From: Callipepla californica brunnescens
Taxonomy: Eukaryota > Chordata > Aves > Galliformes > Odontophoridae
DNA: 64,000 nt
NCBI GenBank assembly: GCA_023055505.1
Contig: JALIRH010000098.1
Span: 186,001-250,000 of the forward strand
Direction of reading: 5' to 3'
Numbering within the stretch: the first letter of the stretch is position 1; every line of letters begins with the position of its first letter. Under the pieces are notes generated by a model. The model was not told where the DNA came from. It ran no database searches and saw nothing but the letters and a program-made list of their open reading frames with translations. This document shows, piece after piece, positions 47,641 through 58,809 of the stretch. A program made the position numbers and the translations under genes.

Positions 47641-50600
47641 CCAAACCCAATCCAAACCCCAAACCTACTCCTATTCCTAAACCTTATCTTAACCCTAAAC
47701 CAAACCCAAACCCAAGGCCCTCCCCTTCTCTCAGCCTAACACTCAAACTAACCTAAACCCGAAACTAACCCTACATTTATCCTAATCTTATCCATATTCT
47801 AAGGCCTAACCCTACTCTGACCAGAAAGCTCATGTTGTCTAAAATCTACCCCTTACCTAAAACCTAAATCGACAAAAAAACCTAACCCGAAACCTCAACC
47901 TAACTCTTCTCCTAACTAGAACACCAGCACTTCACCTTACCCTAACTGGAAACCTAGGACTAAATCCTTACCTTGTCCAGAACCCTATTCCTAACCCAAA
48001 CCAGAATTCTAACCTCTACCCTAACCAAAACCCTTCCCCTAAACCTAAACCTAATGCTACCCTCAACCAAACCCTAGCCCTAAATCCTACCCTAAAACCA
48101 ACACCACGTTTAAGCTCAAACCTCAAGCCTCAAAGAAAGCATCAGATTACCGCAGATCTCACCTAACACTAACCCCAATCCAATCCCTACTACTAACCCC
48201 AAACCCAATCCAAACACCAAAACTATTCCTATTCCTAAACCTAACACTAAGCCAGAACCAAACCCAAGGCCTACCCCTTCTCTCAGCCTGACACTCAAAC
48301 TAACCTAGATCTGAACGCAACGCTAAATCAAATACTAAAACTCACCCTTAGCCAAGGCCCTTTTAGGACCCTTCCCTGGTCCTAAAACTAAAGAGAACCC
48401 TACCCCTTCCACTAAACCTTCATCTACATCCCTAACCCTTACCCTAAACCTAAATCTACACCAAAACCTAACCCTAACCCTAACATGTCTTCTAACTGTA
48501 AAACTAACGCTTCACCTAACCCGAACTGAAACCCCAGGACTAAACCTTACCTAACAAACACCTAGCTATATTCCTAACCCTATCCTGAAACCTAACGTTA
48601 ACCCTAACCCTAAAAACAACTTGGAACCAAACCCTAACCCTAACCTAACCCTTATCAGAACCCTAAATCTAATCCTAACCGTTACCTCAATTGAACTCCA
48701 ATTCTTCCTGAAATCTAAATGGGACCTTAAAACCAACCCCAGATGGAAGCCCAACCCTAAACCTAACACAAAGCATTAGATTACCACAGCCATCACCTAA
48801 CTCTAACCCCAGCCTTAACGCTAATACTATCCCAAACACTATTCCAATTCCTAAACCCAACACAAACCCAAAAACACAAAGCCTACAATTCTCACAGCCT
48901 AACACTGAAAGGAAACCTAAATCTTACCCTAACTCTAAAACTAATCCCAAGCATGACCACAATTTAAACTCGAAATCTACCTTCAAACTAAAGCTGACCC
49001 TAACACCAACCTCAAGTAAAAGCCCAACCCTAAGCCTAACACAAAGCATTAGATTACCACAACGCTCACCTAACTTCTAACCCCCACCCTAACACTAATA
49101 CTAAAGCAATTAGATTCCAAATACTAACCCAATTCCTATTCTGAAACCCAAAACTATTCCAAAAACAAACCCAAGGCCTAACCTTTCTCTCACCCTAACA
49201 ATCAAAGAAAACCTATTCCTAAACCTAATCCTAAATCTAGTCCTAACCCTAACCCTCACCCTTAATCTAACCCCAACCCCCACCCAGAAGCTAACACTTA
49301 GCATTGTACAATACCTAAACGTACCCCTAATCCTTATCACTAAACCTAAAAGGAACCTGAAACATAGTGCTAAATCCGAACCCTAACCCTGAAGACTAAC
49401 GCTAACAATGAACAAATTCCTATACCTTTTCCTTCCTCCAAATTGATTCCTAGCACTAACCCTAACCCTACATTAACCCTATCCTAACCCTAACCATAAC
49501 CCTAGCCCTAAACTACATTAACCCTAACCCTAACCCTAACCCTAAACCTAAACCTAAACCTAAACCTAACCCTAACCCTAACCCTAATTCCTAACCCTTA
49601 CCTTAACTGTATCACAATCCCTATCCTAATTCTTACCCTAACCCTAACCCTTACCTAACCCTAACCCTAACCCTAACCCTAACCCTAACCCTAACCCTAA
49701 CCCTAACCCTAACCCTAACCCTAACTCTAACCTTAACCCTAACCCTAATCCTAACCCTAACCCTAACCCTAATCCTAACCCTAACCCTAACCCTAATTCC
49801 TAACCCTTACCTTAACTGTATCACAATCCCTATCCTAATTCTTATCCTAACCCTAACCCTTACCCTAACCCTAGCCTAACACAAAACCTAACCCTAACCC
49901 TAACCCTAACCCTAACCCTAACCCTAACCCTAACCCTACCCCTAACCCTACTTTACCCTAACCCTAATCCTAACACTAACTCTAACTTTATTCCTTACCC
50001 TAACACTAATCCAATCCCGAACCCTAACCCTAATCCTAGCCCTAACTCTAACTTTATTCGTAACCCTACCCCTAATCCAAACAATAACCCTTACCCTAAT
50101 CAAACCCTATCCCTATTCCTAACCCTTACCCTAACCGTATCACAATCCCTATCCTAACTCTTACCATAACCCAAACCCTAACCTAACCCTAACCCTAACC
50201 CTAACCCTATCCCTAACCCCTACCCTAACCCTAACCCTACCCTAACCTTAACTCTACCCTAACCGTATCCCTACCCTAACCCTAACCCTAATCCTAGCCC
50301 TTACTCTAACTTTATTCCTAACCCTACCCCTGATCCAAACACTAACCCTAACCTTAATGTAACCCTAACCCTATTCCTAACCCTTACCCTAACTGTATCC
50401 CATTCCCTATCCTAACTCTTACCATAACCCTAACCCTGATGCTAATGCTAACCCTAACCCTGAATCTAACCCTTACCCTAACCCTATCCCTTACCCAGAA
50501 GCTAACACTTAGCGTTGTACAATACCTAACCGTACCCTAACCCTATCCCTAAACCTAAAAGGAACCCAAACTCTAACCCTAAATCTGTCCCTGAGCCTAA

Positions 50601-52428
50601 CCTTCAACCTTACCCTAACCTTAACCCTAACCCTGTTCCATTCTCTAAACATATCTGTAAGCATTACCTTCATCCTAACTCGAACTCTACCCTAACCCTA
50701 TCCCTTTGACCCCAACACAAAACCCAGATTGAGCCTGACCCTAACCTAGGTAGCATCAAGTGTATGTAGGGTGAATTTGAGTTTTAGGGTCAAAGTTAAA
50801 TTGTTAGTTTTAGGGTTAGGGTGAAGGATTGCTTTAGTTCTAGTATTAGGGTGTTTGGGGTTAGGGTTAGGGTAAGGATTTTGGAGTGGATTAGGTTTAG
50901 GGTCAGGTTTGGGGGAGTTTTGGGGTTAGGGTTAGATTTAGGATTAGGGTTAGCAAAAAAGTTGTTTTAGTTTTAGTTTAGGTTAGTGCTAGGATTAGGT
51001 TGAGTGTTCTTGTGAAGTTTAGGTTTAGGGTTAGGTTTAGGTTTAGATTGAGGTTTAGGGTAAGGAGTAGGGTTAATTTGACTTTTAGGGTCAGAGTAGA
51101 GTTAAGTCGTGTTAGGGTTAAGGTTAAGAACAGGATTCAGATTCCAATTAGGTTTTGGGTTCCTACTAGGGATAGGCCTCAAATTAGTGTTAAGGTTAGG
51201 GTTAGGGTTAGGTATAGGGAAAGGGTTAGTGTTAAGGCCAGGGCAAGTGTATGGTTTAGGGTAAAGATTGGATTTAGGGTTAGGTTTAGATGTAGGTTTG
51301 GTTTGATCGTTAGGGTGTGAGAAGGCACCGGCCTTGGATTTCATTTGGAGATTGGGTAAGGTTTAGGAATAGGAATAACATTGGTGTTTAAAAGATGATT
51401 AGTGTTAGTATTAGGGATAGGGTTACGGTTAGAGTTTAGTTAGGGTTGTTAGTTTTAGAGTGAGGGATAGGGCTATGGTTTGGTCTAGTACTTGGGTTAG
51501 GGTTTGGGATAGTCATAGCATTAGTGTTAGGGTTAGGGTTCCGTTAGGGTTGTGGTAATCTGATGCTAGGTGTCGGGATTAGGGTTGTGCTTAAATGTGG
51601 GTTTGGTTTGAGGGTCAGAGTTAGGGTTAGGGTAGAGTTAGAATTAGGGTAAGAGTTAGGATTAGGTTTAGGATTAGGATAAAGATTAGGTTAGGATTAG
51701 TGTTGGCTTTAGGGTTGTGTCTGGGAGAAGGGTTAGTGTTAGGGATAGACTTAGGGTAAGAGTAAGTGTTAGGAATAGGCATAGGTTTTGGGAGTTTCAG
51801 AGTTTGGACTGGATTTATGATTAGGGTTAGGGACAAAGATTTTTTGAGATTTATGATTAGATTTAGGGAGAAAAGTAGGCTGACTTGTGGTGTTAGCAGT
51901 AGGTTTAGGTTTAGGTTTAGGTTTAGGATTCCATTTGTATTTATTGATCGAGGTTGGGTTAGTTGGAGTGTAAAGGTCAGAGTAGGGTTAGGCCTTGGGA
52001 TAGGGTTAAGGTTTGGAATAGGATTAGGATTCAAATGATGTTACGGGTTGGTGTTAGGGTTAGGGAAAGGTTAGGATCAGGGTTGAGGTCAGGGTTAGGT
52101 ATAGGAAAAGGGTTAGTGTTAGGGCTAGGGCAATTGGAAGGGTTAGGCTTAGGCTTAGATATTAGGGTTAGGTTTAGGCGGAGGTTTGGTTCGAGTGTCA
52201 GGGTGAGAGAAGGGGTAGGCCTGGGGTTTGGTTTTGGGTTACATCATACAAATCATCCCATACATTAGCTGGGGTGGGAGGTGCAAGGAACAGCCAGCAA
52301 AGTGCTGAGTTCATTCCAATCAGAGGACCTGAAGATCGGGTAGCTACTATCAAACCGTTTGTGTTGCCAATTCCGATGATATTTATGGGGCCCTGATGTT
52401 ATGGTTCAGTGGGGAGTCACTATCAAGT
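47641..52428. repeat. 4.79-kb tandem unit, copy 3 (continues into ERV)
   Basis: 4,788 bp. It is more different from copies 1 and 2 than they are from each other: a 4-bp AACA insertion near 48,557, fewer hexamers around 49,500-49,725, and a 2-bp deletion near 51,793. It is the only copy whose ERV continues past the junction, so its right side keeps the ancestral arrangement. Confidence 0.94.
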
Positions 52429-52980
52429 CAGATTTTCGGGAGGGGCCATTGAGAGGTGCGACGCCCTTAAGCTAATATGGAAAACAGATACCCCGAGATG
52501 GGTGGATCAATGGCCCCTTCCGCTAGAAAAACTTGGCGCCCTCCAAGACTTGGTAGCGGAACAATTAGCAAAAGGACATACTGTACCTCCACTAATCCTT
52601 GGAACTCACCTGGATTTGTCATTAAGAAACAAACTGGTCAATGGCGCTTGTTCCATGACCTCAGAAAAATGAATGATGCTCTGGAAAATATGGGAGCCCT
52701 TCAACCAGGCCTCCTGTCACCCACTATGATTCCCCGAGACTGGCATTTGACTGGCACTGATCTTCAAGACTGCTTTTTTAATAGTCCATTACACCCTGAG
52801 GATGCCCCTCCATTTGCTTTTTCAGTTCCAAGCATCAACATGCAAGCCCCGTTGCAGAGATACCAGTGGGTTGTGCTGCCACAAGGAATGAAAAATAGCC
52901 CCACCATTTGTCAGTGGTATGTAGCTAAAGTGCTTAGCCCCATTCCAGACACAATGCCAAATGTTTTATTGTATCATTAG
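52409..52980 (+). pseudogene. ERV reverse transcriptase, N-terminal half
   Basis: Two overlapping frames cover the RT fingers and palm: DTPRWVDQWPLPLEKL, then WRLFHDLRKMNDALENMG, the first-Asp motif GTDLQDCFFNSPLHPED and VLPQGMKNSPTICQWYV. A frameshift lies at about 52,600. The frame ends at a TAG (52978-52980) that occupies the tyrosine position of the YMDD active site; MDD follows directly, so the enzyme is broken at its catalytic motif. Confidence 0.85.
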
Positions 52981-53910
52981 ATGGACGACATCTTAGTAAC
53001 TGCGCAACATCACGAGATCATGGAGGAAGCAGTAGCCCTCCTTACAACTGCTGTTAATTCGGCAGGTTTCTGTATTGCGCCTGAAAAAATGCAGAAAATA
53101 TCACCATGGAAATATTTAGGCTGGTGCATCAGAGCCCAGACTATCATTCCCTAGCCCTTCCAAAGACAAACTGATGTGAAAAATTGACACGATGTACAAA
53201 AATGGTTGGGATCAATTAACTGGGTCTGAGCGCTCTTGGGTATCTCTAATGCAGACTTGTATCCTCTTTTGGAACTACTGAAAGGGGATTCTGATTTACA
53301 CTCTCCCTGCCGTCTTGGCTCTGAAGTGGCTAGTGCCTTGCAAAAAGTTGCTGCAGCTAGCACTAACAGACAAGCTCATCGGTGTGCCCCGGAGTTACCT
53401 TTTTTTCTAATGATCCTCAACCCTGCTCGACAACCTCATGCGCTAATTTTTCAGTGGGATTTTCAAAGGCCAGACCCACTATTCATTATTGAATGGATTT
53501 TTTTGCCAAACCAGTTGACAAAGACAATCCTGACACAGCATGAGATGTTTGCTTCCCTGAGAATCAAAGCTAGGCAGCGCTTGCTGATGTTATCAGGGGT
53601 AGACTTTTCCTCTAGTTGTTTACCGGTGACAAATGTGTATTTACAATGGCTTGATCAGCAAGCAGATGCCTTTAGCATGGCATTGGCAAGCTATACAGGC
53701 AGCCTTACTTCCCACGCACCGTCACACAAGCTATTGAACCTCAATGTTCACTTCACATCCACACCAAAAAGAAGTGATCAGCTGCTGCAGGCCCTTACCA
53801 GATTACGGATGGGTCTGGAAGATCACACAAATCAGTTATTTGATGGTGGGATAATCAACAGAAGCAATGGGATTCGGATATTGAAATTGTTTCTGGTTCT
53901 CCACAAATAG
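52981..53910 (+). pseudogene. ERV RT C-terminal / connection / RNase H remnant
   Basis: Begins MDDILVTAQHHEIMEEA after the stop, passes the YLGWCI motif and further stops at about 53,152-53,230, then continues as a 224-residue open frame (53,236-53,910) with IQWLGISNADLYPLL-type thumb/connection residues and LIFQWDFQRPDPLFIIEW. RNase H acidic motifs are not clearly kept. Confidence 0.7.
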
Positions 53911-54189
53911 TGGAACCAGCTGCTGTTGTCCGAGTTTTTTGGAAATGGTCCACACCTTTCAATCCTATTACCGACTCAGCTTCTGTTGCAGGAATTGTTC
54001 AGCGAGCAGAAGCATCCATATTACGCAATATTTCTCACTCTTCATTGTTTATTTTGTTCCAGGAACTTTTTTTTTTTTAGACTCCCACACTCATCCTTAT
54101 TTTGTAATGCACATCCGCTCACACACATCTTTACCTGGTTTCACGGCAGAAGGGAATCTCAAGCTGATATGTCCGTGTTTTACCAGACC

Positions 54190-54770
54190 GAATAGCGCAA
54201 GCTAAACTTAGCCACTCCTTCTTTCATCAGAATGCTGGAGGTCTTAAACGACAGTCTGGGCTTACCTCCCAACAAGCATCAAACATTACAGCGGTATGTC
54301 CCGACTGCCAGAGGCATTCTTTCCCATCAATAGCAGGGGGGGTTAACCCCAGAGATCTGCAGAGCCTCCAGCTATGGCAAATGGATGTCACACATTACCC
54401 ATGGTTTGGTAAGCTGAAATATACACATTCCTCGATTGATACTTTTTCCGGAGCTTTATTTTCCTCTTGTCATACAGGAGAAAAGGCACGAGATGTTCGC
54501 AAGCGTTTGCTGCGTGCTTTTGCTACATTAGGTATCCCTTCCCAATTAAAAACAGATCATGGTCCTGCATATACCTCTGCTGCGACAAAAGCCTTCCTGG
54601 ATTCTTGGGGCATTATGCACATCACCGCGATCCCTCATTCCCCTCCAGGTCAATTGAGCGGTCACACCAATCTTTAAAGCGTCTATTAGCACAACAGAAA
54701 GGGGGAATGGGAGCTTCCCCTCCTGAGGAGCGACTACATAAAGCTCTTGATGTTTTCACTTTTTGAATTC
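54190..54770 (+). pseudogene. ERV integrase, zinc and catalytic domains
   Basis: The upstream part reads an H-H-C-C-like segment ending VCPDCQRHS. The catalytic core shows LWQMDVTHYP (first Asp), LKTDHGPAYTSAA (second Asp) and IERSHQSLKRLL (Glu), in two frames with a shift at about 54,655 just before the Glu. The domain order is normal for retroviral integrase. Confidence 0.83.
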
Positions 54771-55035
54771 TTCTCTGCTAGATACCAATCCCCCGATAGT
54801 CCGACATTTTAGTTCGAATATCACATTGGAAAGAAGAATCAAGGCTCCGGTGTTGATTCGCCACCCAGAAACAGGTATGATAATGGGGCCATATCCTCTT
54901 GTCACATGGGGGAGAGGTTATGTTTGTGTCTCCACAGGAAAAGGCCCCAGGTGGATTCCTGCGAAGAACGTGAAACCATACCGGGAGGAACAGACTTCGT
55001 TGACAACAGATGAAAACACAACCAAGGAAGGATGA
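54763..55035 (+). pseudogene. ERV integrase C-terminal DNA-binding part
   Basis: A 90-residue frame with the SH3-like C-terminal signature GPYPLVTWGRGYVCVSTGKG and then PRWIPAKNVKPY. It is out of frame with the catalytic core. It ends 30 bp before the env-like frame. Confidence 0.75.
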
Positions 55036-55067
55036 GACCAGCTACTGTATGGACTTGACTTCTTGAA

Positions 55068-56195
55068 ATGTCAGGACTCTCTACTGGTTTTATTACCCTC
55101 CCAAAAACGAATGTGTGGCTTACACTTGCTAATATTACTCATCAGGAAACACTTTGCTTAGCCACTGCAACTGCGCAAAATCCCTTCTCTACCCGCTTGG
55201 TGGGCTTTCCCATAGACGAGTGGCCAATCCCTGGTCCCTCACGAGCAATCTTTACTGGCACAAATTCAGTAGATAATTGGGATGGATGGGTTCCATATCT
55301 TCCGTCTGCCAAATTAGAGCCACAAGAAATAGATTTCTTAGGATCTATAAAAATGGACTTCTGCCTGAGATTCCATTCTACTGGAAAAAATAAAACCAAA
55401 CTATGGGATGTCAGTCCCGTAGACGCAGCCATCAATAACCAAACTCTGTGGTGTAATTACACCTCACCCAGCCTTTCAAAATCAGTAAATGCTCCTTTAC
55501 AGTTACCAGATGGAGTTTTCCGTAGTTGCGCTGACCGGGCATGGCCTGCCATTCCTTCTTACATTAGAGGTGGGCCATGTAGTCTCGGGCGTTTAACTAT
55601 CCTTACCCGAAATGAGACAACTGTCTTGCAGTGGAGAAAGAAATATTCTCATCACCGTTTTAGGAGAATGACCCACACCTTCAGATCAGATTGTGATGAT
55701 AACATGAAGTTTTGGAACAGGGAGACCATAGGAGTCGTTTCCTTTTTCACACCGCAGGTTGCTGTTGCTAAAGCTTTGGCAACACTGAACAAACTGGGTT
55801 CTTGCTTAGCAAAACAAGGAAATGCCACTAGTTTAGCTTTAACAGGTCTTTTACTTGATGCGGACAGTGTCAGACATGCTGCGCCACAAAATTGCGCTGC
55901 TACTGATTTCCTACTTCTGGCGCAAGGCCATGGCTGGGAGGATTTCGAAGGAATGTGCTGCATGAACCTGTCAGAACATTCCGTTTCAATTCAAGCAAGT
56001 ATCAAGACCATACGGGATGGAGTGAAGAAACTGCAGGAACAGAGGGATTGGGACTGGTTGGACAAATTATTCTCGGGATGGGGGTCTCACTGGATGGCTC
56101 CACAGTATCTTAAAAATGATGTGCTACATTGCGATGATCGTTGTAACGCTTTTGCTGTTACTTCCTTGCATTTTACAATGTGCGCAAAAAGATGA
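55068..56195 (+). CDS. ERV envelope-like glycoprotein, open but altered
   Basis: A continuous 375-residue frame, the longest in this element. The N-terminal two thirds is surface-subunit-like with several N-x-S/T sites; a basic stretch (HHRFRRMTH, about residues 196-204) may be the old cleavage region. The transmembrane part shows a hydrophobic stretch and the GMCCMNLSEHS segment, close in layout to alpharetroviral envelopes. The cysteine that normally opens the CX6CC motif is Trp here. The frame ends before a clear membrane anchor (DRCNAFAVTSLHFTMCAKR). No signal peptide is obvious at the start, so the N-terminus may be lost. It is more likely a relic than a working envelope. Confidence 0.72.
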   Translation: MSGLSTGFITLPKTNVWLTLANITHQETLCLATATAQNPFSTRLVGFPIDEWPIPGPSRAIFTGTNSVDNWDGWVPYLPSAKLEPQEIDFLGSIKMDFCLRFHSTGKNKTKLWDVSPVDAAINNQTLWCNYTSPSLSKSVNAPLQLPDGVFRSCADRAWPAIPSYIRGGPCSLGRLTILTRNETTVLQWRKKYSHHRFRRMTHTFRSDCDDNMKFWNRETIGVVSFFTPQVAVAKALATLNKLGSCLAKQGNATSLALTGLLLDADSVRHAAPQNCAATDFLLLAQGHGWEDFEGMCCMNLSEHSVSIQASIKTIRDGVKKLQEQRDWDWLDKLFSGWGSHWMAPQYLKNDVLHCDDRCNAFAVTSLHFTMCAKR

Positions 56196-56227
56196 TTGAC
56201 AATGCTACAAAGAAAATATTCATAACA

Positions 56228-56241
56228 GAAAGGGGGAGAAG
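56228..56241 (+). other. Polypurine tract of the ERV
   Basis: GAAAGGGGGAGAAG, directly before the putative LTR start. This is the expected plus-strand priming site. Confidence 0.75.
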
Positions 56242-56608
56242 TGGGTGATGGCAAAAGTGGGAGTCAGACGGAACTGTTAGCTAAGCAGGAATCAGGCCAT
56301 AAACCTTGGACGTAGGCTGTGTAAAGATAAGCTGATAAGCTTGAGACAACCATGTCTAAGGAGTGAAAAGAAACAGAAGACAGTAATGGATAGCAATAAG
56401 AAACTGTTTGTTTAGATGACTAGGAGTGTTTTATATTCTTGACCTGTTAACACTGAGGAGTGTAAATTCCCTCAATTAGATCCTTGTAGCTTCCCCCAGT
56501 TAGATCCTAACACACACTGCTTCTCTGTCTATCTAAGCTTTGAGTTGTTGCTTAATAAATGGAACATTAGCTAGCATCAAGCTGGGTTCCCGACCCTTCA
56601 TTGTAACA
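56242..56608 (+). mobile_element. 3' LTR of the alpha/beta-like ERV
   Basis: A roughly 367-bp LTR from a TG after the polypurine tract to TTGTAACA. AATAAA lies at 56554-56559, about 50 bp from the end. The right edge abuts the 10-bp minisatellite. Confidence 0.8.
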
Positions 56609-56700
56609 GTCTGTGGGTCTCTCTGGGTCCCGCTATGGGTCCCAATATGGTTTGCTGTGGGTCACTGTGGGTCCTGCTATGGGTCGCTGTGGGTCTCTAT

Positions 56701-56815
56701 ATGCCCCAGGAGATCCCTAAGGGGCTGCAGTTCCCCTCCACGCCACCAGGGGAGGGGGCGCTCTCACGTGATGTCTCTGTGCCTTCCTATTGCTCTCTGA
56801 GGTTTTCTATGGGTC
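56701..56815 (+). promoter_or_regulatory. CTCF-like/E-box module 1
   Basis: The module begins TGCCCCAGGAGATCCCTAAG, continues GGGCTGCAGTTCCCCTCCAC, then carries CCACCAGGGGAGGGGGCGCT (a CTCF-like core with extra bases) and TCTCACGTGATG (an E-box). It ends in TTCCTATTGCTCTCTGAGG. Confidence 0.55.
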
Positions 56816-57010
56816 GCTGTGGGTCCCGGCATGGGTTGCTTTGGGTCAAGCTGTGGGTCACTGTGGGTCGCTGTGGGTCTCGCTATGGGTCACTGTGGGT
56901 TGCTGTGGTTTGCTATGAGTCTCTATGGGTTGCTGTGGGTCGCTGTGGGTCACGCTATGGGTCCCAATAGGGTTCGCTGTGGGTCGGTGTGGGTCCTGCT
57001 ATGGGTCTCT

Positions 57011-57130
57011 ACGTGCCCCAGGAGATCCCTAAGGGGCTGCAGTTCCCCTTCACGCCACCAGAGGGAGCTCTCACATGATGTCGCTGTGTCTCTACGGCTT
57101 CCTATTGCTCTCTGTGTTTTCCTATTGGGC
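57011..57130 (+). promoter_or_regulatory. CTCF-like/E-box module 2
   Basis: Same module; the core reads CCACCAGAGGGAGCTC (57055-57070) and the E-box is changed to CTCACATGATG. Confidence 0.55.
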
Positions 57131-57261
57131 GCTATGTGTCGCTATGGGTCCCAATATGCTTCGCTGTGGGTTACTGTGGGTCACTGTGGATCGCTATGGG
57201 TTGCTATGGATCGCTTTGGTTTGCTGTGGGTCCTGCTATGGGTCTCTGTGGGTCTCTAAGG

Positions 57262-57375
57262 TTCCCAATGGATCCCTAAGGGGCTGCAGTTCCCCTCCAC
57301 GCCACCAGGGGGCGCTCTCACGTAATGTCGCTGGGTCTCTAGGGCTCCTTATTGCTATCAGTGGTTTCCTATTGG
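57262..57375 (+). promoter_or_regulatory. CTCF-like/E-box module 3
   Basis: Same module; the core CCACCAGGGGGCGCTCT (57302-57318) is a full match to the CTCF consensus as I know it (CCASYAGRKGGCRS). The neighbouring E-box is changed to CTCACGTAATG. Confidence 0.65.
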
Positions 57376-58044
57376 GCGCTATGGGTCGCTGTGGGTCACT
57401 ATGCGTCGCTATCGATCTCTGTGGGATGCTACGTTTTGCTGCGGGTCTCTATGGGACGCTATGGGTCACTGTGGGTCTTGCTATGTGTATCCATGGGTCG
57501 CTATGGGTCGATGTGGATCGCTATAAGTCTCTACATGTTGCTAAGGGTTGCAATGGGTCGCTGTGGGTCATGCTGTGGGTGTCTGTGGGTCCAGCTATGG
57601 GTCATTGTGGGTCGCAGTGAGTCGCTACGGGTCTCTTCGGGACGCTATGGGTCACTGTAGGTCCTGCTATGGGTCGCTGTGGGTCGCTTTGGGTCTCTAT
57701 GGGTCTCAGTGGGTCTCTGTGGGTCACTGTGGGTTGCTATGGGTCGGTGTGGGTCGCTGTGTGTCGCGGTGGGTCGCTATCGGTCACTATTGGTTGTAAT
57801 CGGTCTCTGTGGGTTGCTGTGAGTCGCTGTGGGCCCCCCTATAGGTTGCTGTGGGTCGGCTGGGTCGCTATGGGTTGCTGTGGATGGCTGTGTGTCGCTG
57901 TGCCTCTATGAGTCGCTATGGGTTGCAGTGCGTCGCAATGGGTCAATGTGGTCTGTTACGGGTCGCTGTGGGTTACGCTGTGGGTCCCAATATGGTTCGC
58001 TGTGGGTCAGTGTGGGTCCTGCTATGAGGCGCTGTTGGTCTCTA

Positions 58045-58150
58045 TGTGCCCCAGGAGATTCCTAAGGAGCTGCAGTTCCCCCTCCACGACACCAGGCGGC
58101 GCTCTCACGTGATGTCGCTGTGTCTCTGTGGCTCCCTCTTGCTCCCTGTG
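58045..58150 (+). promoter_or_regulatory. CTCF-like/E-box module 4
   Basis: Same module; the core reads ACACCAGGCGGCGCTCT (58090-58106) with the E-box CTCACGTGATG intact. Confidence 0.55.
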
Positions 58151-58589
58151 ATTTTCCATGGGTCGCTGTGGATCGCTATGGGTCCCAATGGATCGCTGTG
58201 GTTCCTGGCATGGGTCGCTATGGGTCAAGCTGTGGGTCACTTTGGGTTGCTGTGGGTGTCTGTGGGTCCAGCTATAGGTCACTGTGGGTCTCAGTGAGTC
58301 GCTGTGGGTCTCTATAAATCGCTGTGGGTAACTATGAGTCTCTATGTGTTTCTATGGGTCGCTGTGGGTCTCTATGGGTCGCTGTGGGTCCCGCTGTGGG
58401 TCACTGTGGGTCGCTGTGTGAGCTATCGGTCTCTGTGGGTTGCTGTGGTTCCCCCTATAGGTTGCTGTGGGTCGGTTGGGTCGCTGTGAGTCTCTATGGG
58501 TCGCTGTGGGTCTCTATGGGTCAGTGTGGGTCACTGTGGGTCAGTGTGGGTCGCTGTGGGTCCCGCAGAAGGCGGTGTGCCCAGAGCGA

Positions 58590-58755
58590 AGCCACGCCCA
58601 GCTATGGGGCGGATGTGGGGCAGCTACGGGGCAGCCATGGGTCACCATGGATCTCCATGGGGTCCCTACGGATCTCAATGGGGTCTCCACTGATCTCAGT
58701 GGATCTCAATGGGGTGGCTATGGGGCAGCTGTGGGGCAGCAATGGGGCACTGACC
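58590..58755. repeat. Short outlier of the 11-bp family and ATGGGGTCTCCA repeats
   Basis: CTATGGGGCGG, CTACGGGGCAG and CTATGGGGCAG units like those at 1.6-12 kb reappear here, mixed with ATCTCAATGGGGT repeats. This links the two distant minisatellite regions. Confidence 0.7.
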
Positions 58756-58809
58756 TATTCCCCTCAGAATGCCGCCACTGCATCTCCTCCACCTCCTGCG
58801 GGAGCACCT
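58755..58809 (-). other. Exon-like segment, minus strand, unidentified
   Basis: On the minus strand TGCCCCACAG precedes a 55-bp segment reading VLPQEVEEMQWRHSEGNR, followed by GTCAGT. It is unlike the repeats around it and has acceptor- and donor-like edges. I do not recognise the protein, and the acceptor is also a repeat word, so chance is possible. Confidence 0.25.

Larger units (their letters stand above)
52239..56608 (+). mobile_element. Endogenous retrovirus, alpha/beta-like, 5'-truncated
   Basis: Begins at the end of the protease region, directly against G-rich telomere-like repeats, and runs through RT (MDD active site preceded by a stop), RNase H remnant, integrase, env, polypurine tract and 3' LTR. 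The 5' LTR, leader and gag are missing. The RT form, GPYPLVTWGRGY-type integrase tail and env transmembrane layout point to class II (alpha/beta-like) avian elements. Its left 190 bp were co-amplified with the 4.8-kb tandem units. Confidence 0.88.
56609..58580. repeat. 10-bp minisatellite (GGGTCGCTGT / GGGTCTCTAT)
   Basis: Tandem decamers alternate between GGGTCGCTGT, GGGTCGCTAT, GGGTCTCTAT and GGGTCACTGT. Open plus frames repeat a ten-residue W/G/S/V-rich peptide in all phases and are not treated as genes. Four embedded modules of about 110 bp break the array (listed separately). Confidence 0.93.
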
